Positions 61,388 through 64,000 of a stretch of DNA of 64,000 nucleotides are shown here, piece by piece. The translations under genes were made by a program, and so were the position numbers. The stretch is from assembly GCF_003353175.1 (NCBI RefSeq), contig NZ_QHKS01000026.1, positions 53,480 through 117,479 on the forward strand, given 5' to 3'. Positions within the stretch are counted from its first letter, which is position 1. The number at the start of each line of letters is the position of its first letter. The notes under the pieces are model-generated. The model was not told where the DNA came from and ran no database searches. It saw only the letters and a list, made by a program, of their open reading frames with translations. The stretch is from Paraburkholderia lacunae. Lineage in GTDB: Bacteria; Pseudomonadota; Gammaproteobacteria; Burkholderiales; Burkholderiaceae.

Positions 61388-62113
61388 CTACTGGCGCTTT
61401 CGCACCGTTTGCCCCAGTTCGGTCACGATCGAATCGAACTCATCGAGTTGCGAAAACCGCACCGCCTTGACCTTGCCGAGTTTGCTCCGATCGACCACCA
61501 GATGACGTTCGACGGCGCTCGCCATCGCCGCCTGTTTGATAGCCACTTCGTGAAAATTCCAGCAGGTCACGCCACGCACCTCGTCAACGCCGCCGGCCGA
61601 TAGAAAGGCCTTGTTGATCCCCATTCGCCGCAACGTCTGGACGCTGTCTTCGCTCGCAAACGAATCCGACGACGGCATATACTCCCCGCCCAGCAATATC
61701 ATCCGCACGTTCGGTTTGCGCCGCAAAACTTCCGCGACGTTCAGCGAATAGCACACCACCGTCAGATGCATGTCGGCGGGGATCAGGCGTGCGAGCGTGA
61801 CGAGCGTTGTCCCGCAGTCGATGAAGATGGTCTCATCGTTCGCGAGCAGACTTGACGCGATAGCGGACGCTTCCGCCTTTGCCTGCGCAAAGTGGTCTTT
61901 TTCATGTTCGATGGTGTAGCCCGCGGCGTTGGGCACGTCGTTGGCGCTGACGATGTAGCCGCCAAGATAGGTGAACTGACCCGGCGTCGCGGCAATGTCG
62001 CGACGCACGGTCATCTCGGAGACCTGAAGCAGGGTAGCGGCATCGCGCAGATGCAGGACACCTTGCGTTTTCAAGGTATCGGCAAGAAGGCGCAAGCGAT
62101 CGATTTTGGCCAT
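61388..62113 (-). CDS. DeoR-family repressor of the deoxyribose operon
   Basis: 241 residues. The N-terminal winged helix shows RLRLLADTLKTQGVLHLRDAATLLQVSEMTVRRDIA, and the C-terminal sensor domain has IFIDCGTTLVTLARLIP, VCYSLNVAEVL, MILLGGEYMPSSDSF and the Lys-containing HLVVDRSKLGKVKAV. DeoR-type proteins bind phosphorylated sugars. Here deoxyribose-5-phosphate is the natural candidate, as in the classical DeoR. It is convergent with the operon it probably controls and so has its own promoter in the AT-rich DNA beyond 62114. Confidence 0.92.
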   Translation of the reverse strand: MAKIDRLRLLADTLKTQGVLHLRDAATLLQVSEMTVRRDIAATPGQFTYLGGYIVSANDVPNAAGYTIEHEKDHFAQAKAEASAIASSLLANDETIFIDCGTTLVTLARLIPADMHLTVVCYSLNVAEVLRRKPNVRMILLGGEYMPSSDSFASEDSVQTLRRMGINKAFLSAGGVDEVRGVTCWNFHEVAIKQAAMASAVERHLVVDRSKLGKVKAVRFSQLDEFDSIVTELGQTVRKRQ

Positions 62114-62410
62114 CTGGCGGGGGCGTACGGGGCGCCAGGGAAAGGTCGCCCGAACGTTAGAATAGAGTCATGAGATGAAAGAATTATAACAACGCGTGTT
62201 AGTGGTAGACATCTCGATGCTCAAATATTTCGCTGATTCAGTACTACAGCCGTAGTTGGGGTAGAGACCACCTAGCCGTCAAAAAATACTGTTTGTGGCT
62301 GCGCAGCCTTTATCCATAAAGCCTTTCAACTGGTTCTCTCACGATAGGCAAGGTCCAGTGAGAGCTCCACGCCGTGGCCGAAAACCCGATCAATAAACCT
62401 CATTCCAGGG
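62114..62410. other. Intergenic region upstream of the DeoR gene
   Basis: About 300 bases. The first ~70 are AT-rich (GTTATAATTC on the minus strand) and likely hold the DeoR promoter. Nothing else recognisable apart from the beginning of decayed sequence. Confidence 0.4.
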
Positions 62411-62469
62411 GTTCGGGGATCAACGGAACAGTTACAAAAAAACCGTAACCGTTCCGTTGATCGCCGAAC
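62411..62469. repeat. Long inverted repeat, 25-bp arms
   Basis: Arms at 62411-62435 and 62445-62469 match at 23 of 25 positions when one is reversed, starting GTTCGG.GATCAACGGAAC. The 9-base loop contains seven A residues. The right arm ends four bases before the recognisable IS3 transposase fragment. It could be a cruciform, a strong hairpin, or two inverted element ends brought together. Confidence 0.85.
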
Positions 62470-62472
62470 CCA

Positions 62473-62718
62473 GACTCCTATGACAATGCACTGGCCGAAA
62501 CGACCAACGGCCTGTACAAGGCCGAAGTGATTCGTCGGCTCGGTCGGTGACGCAACCTGAAGGCTGCCGAAATGGGCACCCTTGCCGAAATGGCCACCCT
62601 CGAATGGGTCGACAGGTTCAATCATCGGCGACTGCTCGATCCGATCAGCAACGTTCCAACTACCGAGGCTGAAGCCGCTTATTATTCAAAACTCGCTGGA
62701 TCTACGAGTGTCCGGTAG
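62473..62718 (+). pseudogene. IS3-family transposase C-terminal relic
   Basis: Frame 1 reads DSYDNALAETTNGLYKAEVI, then RRLGR and an in-frame TGA where the family has Trp, then WVDRFNHRRLLDPISNVP..EAEAAYY. These are the last ~80 residues of the integrase core of IS3-group transposases, including the catalytic Glu of NALAET. An 18-base near-duplication (GAAATGG.CACCCT repeated) adds six residues before WVDRFNH. The upstream catalytic part is absent. Confidence 0.85.
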
Positions 62719-62930
62719 CTGGAAAATAAGGCGCGTTTCACATCAGAATCGTTGAGATCAGCACGGCGCCATCACATAGCAGATGACCTGCATTTGGCAT
62801 CGCGCGCGCGGCGCCGGATACACATATGAAGCGACCCGGTCCGCATCGAATTGAACCGGGCCGTTGTCCAGCGGGCGCCAGCGCAACGGCTCGTTCGAGT
62901 CGAGCGCCGCGCCAGCAGGATCACCGCTGC

Positions 62931-63181
62931 TTACATCCCAGAGCCTTTCGCCGAGGCCGATCCCTTCACGACGACCGACGCGCCGCCCTGTACAGCCGCG
63001 GCCGTGCCGTCAAGTGCTTCGCCGGCCTTCGCCTTCGCGCCGCCGACGTCGCCCGCCGTCGACATCACGCGCCGAGGCCGGCCGAACCCTGCGCGCCCGT
63101 CTGGGCGGTCTGCGCAAAAGCGGCCGAGGTAGCAAACGCCGTCAGCGCGGCACCGAGCACCATCGTACGAATCGTGTTCAT
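62931..63181 (-). pseudogene. Small exported Ala/Gly-rich protein split by a frameshift
   Basis: The first half (ATG 63181, 38 residues) is a clean signal peptide, MNTIRTMVLGAALTAFATSA cut after AFA, followed by QTAQTGAQGSAGLGA and a TGA. That TGA overlaps an ATG (TGATG at 63067-63063) opening a second frame of 44 residues, MSTAGDVGGAKAKAGEALDG onward, in the same Ala/Gly/Lys-rich style. The two together give an ~80-residue secreted repetitive protein, so a one-base change is likely. Two coupled mini-genes are the alternative. A ribosome-binding site GGGGAG lies nine bases before the first ATG. Confidence 0.6.
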
Positions 63182-63876
63182 GTTTTTCTCCCCAAGGACA
63201 TTGTTGATACCGGCCGCATCGGCGCGGCCCGTCACGTTCCTCGCCGCACCATGCGGCGGGCGGTGCCACTTTACCGGGCCGTGCACGCGAAGTACTCGAT
63301 TCATGAGGACTGTTACTCCCGTTGCAATTGCTGACGAATGGCTGACTTTCTTTAACAGTTGGCACGGGTCGCCCGGAAAGGAGCCTGAGCAGGTCGGAAT
63401 CGGGAGACGTATCTGCCGCCGACGGGCGGCGAGCATTTCGTCGCGCTTGATCGTCCACGGATGATCGTCAACGTGGACGAAAACTGGATCTGCGCGCCGG
63501 TCGTGTCCTTGACGAAGCCGCGGCACTTCGGCCGCCAGGCGCGCGCAGCCGACCGATCAACGTCTCGACCGGAAGGCCGTTCCGTCAGCGGCGTTCCAGC
63601 TTGACATCAGGTCAGGCGCCCCAAGCAAGGGTGTGTGCCCGGGTTTACAAGAGGCGATAACGAACGATTTGGTCTTTCGACGACATACTTGTCCGGCATG
63701 TCTCCCGCGCCTTGATTAGTGAGGGTGATCGAGTCCGGTATCGGGATGACGCGGGACGCGGGTGAGCGACCTCGTTGTAGCGCGTTGGCGTCACATCAAG
63801 GGCCGCGCATCGAGGTCCCACAGGCTGGCCAGATCAACACCGGTGCATTCGACTCATTGAGGGGTATGAACAAGGT
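63182..63876. other. Gene-poor region at the window end
   Basis: About 700 bases without a convincing complete gene. One plus-strand stretch (about 63402-63605) reads RETYLPPTGGEHFVALDRPR and MIVNVDENWICAPVVSLTK in frame. It looks protein-like, but it has no start or ribosome-binding site and no family I recognise. Confidence 0.35.
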
Positions 63877-63908
63877 AAGCGCTTATGCTCTGCAGAGGAT
63901 AAGCGCTT
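63877..63908. repeat. 32-bp near-perfect palindrome
   Basis: AAGCGCTTAT-G-CTCTGCAGAG-G-ATAAGCGCTT: 15 of 16 pairs match and the only mismatch is G opposite G. TTTTAG follows on the plus strand. It could be a terminator for a gene beyond the window, a recombination or binding site, or a dispersed repeat. Confidence 0.8.
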
Positions 63909-64000
63909 TTAGACACAGTTCCGGGTTATATCCAGCTCGCCCGCCGACGATCGGATGTCTCGGGGTCACCGGCGGACCAACTATAGATAATCAGAGCTGT

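Noticed and set aside
1..64000. CRISPR arrays, tRNA, rRNA, replication origin or prophage
   Set aside because: No regularly spaced repeats, no cloverleaf or rRNA-like sequence and no phage or Rep genes were seen on reading; apart from IS relics the window holds ordinary accessory genes.

Overview
This is a GC-rich, densely coded window from a Burkholderiaceae-type betaproteobacterium, most like Paraburkholderia, Caballeronia or Burkholderia. The assignment rests on codon and GC character, the style of the regulators and pumps, the ALDH16-deoxyribose gene set, and the mix of many LysR, MarR, GntR and DeoR regulators with two-component and c-di-GMP genes. There are no ribosomal, tRNA or replication genes. 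The content is accessory metabolism, transport and sensing, as on a second chromosome or megaplasmid; that placement is inference.

Layout. 0.2-3.9 kb: a SET-domain protein, then a periplasmic sugar-binding-type protein translationally coupled to a NarL-type histidine kinase. 4.1-5.7 kb: a small orphan protein and a DUF4096 transposase-derived protein. 5.8-8.8 kb (minus): a peptidyl-arginine/agmatine-deiminase-family protein, a phosphatidylserine-decarboxylase-like pyruvoyl enzyme, an intrinsic terminator and a short C69-type Ntn-hydrolase fragment. 9.0-12.3 kb: a more AT-rich patch with an IS6 relic, an unrecognised ORF, a tiny membrane protein and a GRP/RhaT-like sugar transporter, probably acquired. 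12.5-22.6 kb: a chemoreceptor, a lactonase-fold exported protein, a MASE4-GGDEF cyclase and an 1813-residue pseudokinase/ATPase/histidine kinase. 22.9-29.1 kb: an acyl-CoA ligase remnant, a LysR regulator, then MarR plus a complete EmrAB/TolC-type tripartite pump. 29.2-37.6 kb (minus): Kup potassium transporter, a PAS-GAF-GGDEF-EAL protein, a 7TM-DISM-type histidine kinase with its overlapping NarL-type response regulator, and a probably frameshifted peroxiredoxin.

37.9-44.2 kb: a GntR regulator, an amino-acid/polyamine-type ABC importer without an ATPase gene, a class III aminotransferase and a gamma-glutamyltransferase, which together look like uptake and breakdown of an amine or gamma-glutamyl compound. 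44.3-45.9 kb: a CSS-motif EAL phosphodiesterase. 46.1-51.2 kb: a LysR regulator divergent from an MFS transporter, an M81 (MlrC-type) metallopeptidase and a Tat-exported alpha/beta hydrolase. 51.7-62.1 kb: after a second IS6 relic comes an operon of deoC, an ALDH16-type two-domain aldehyde dehydrogenase, an RbsD/FucU mutarotase, a PfkB kinase and a complete sugar ABC importer, with a convergent DeoR regulator. This fits non-oxidative deoxyribose catabolism: import, mutarotation, phosphorylation, aldol cleavage to glyceraldehyde-3-phosphate and acetaldehyde, and oxidation of the acetaldehyde. 62.4-64 kb is decayed sequence: a long inverted repeat, an IS3 relic, a split small exported protein and a near-perfect palindrome.

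The items most worth follow-up are the PSD-like/deiminase/C69 cluster, the coupled binding-protein/kinase pair and the ALDH16 deoxyribose operon.
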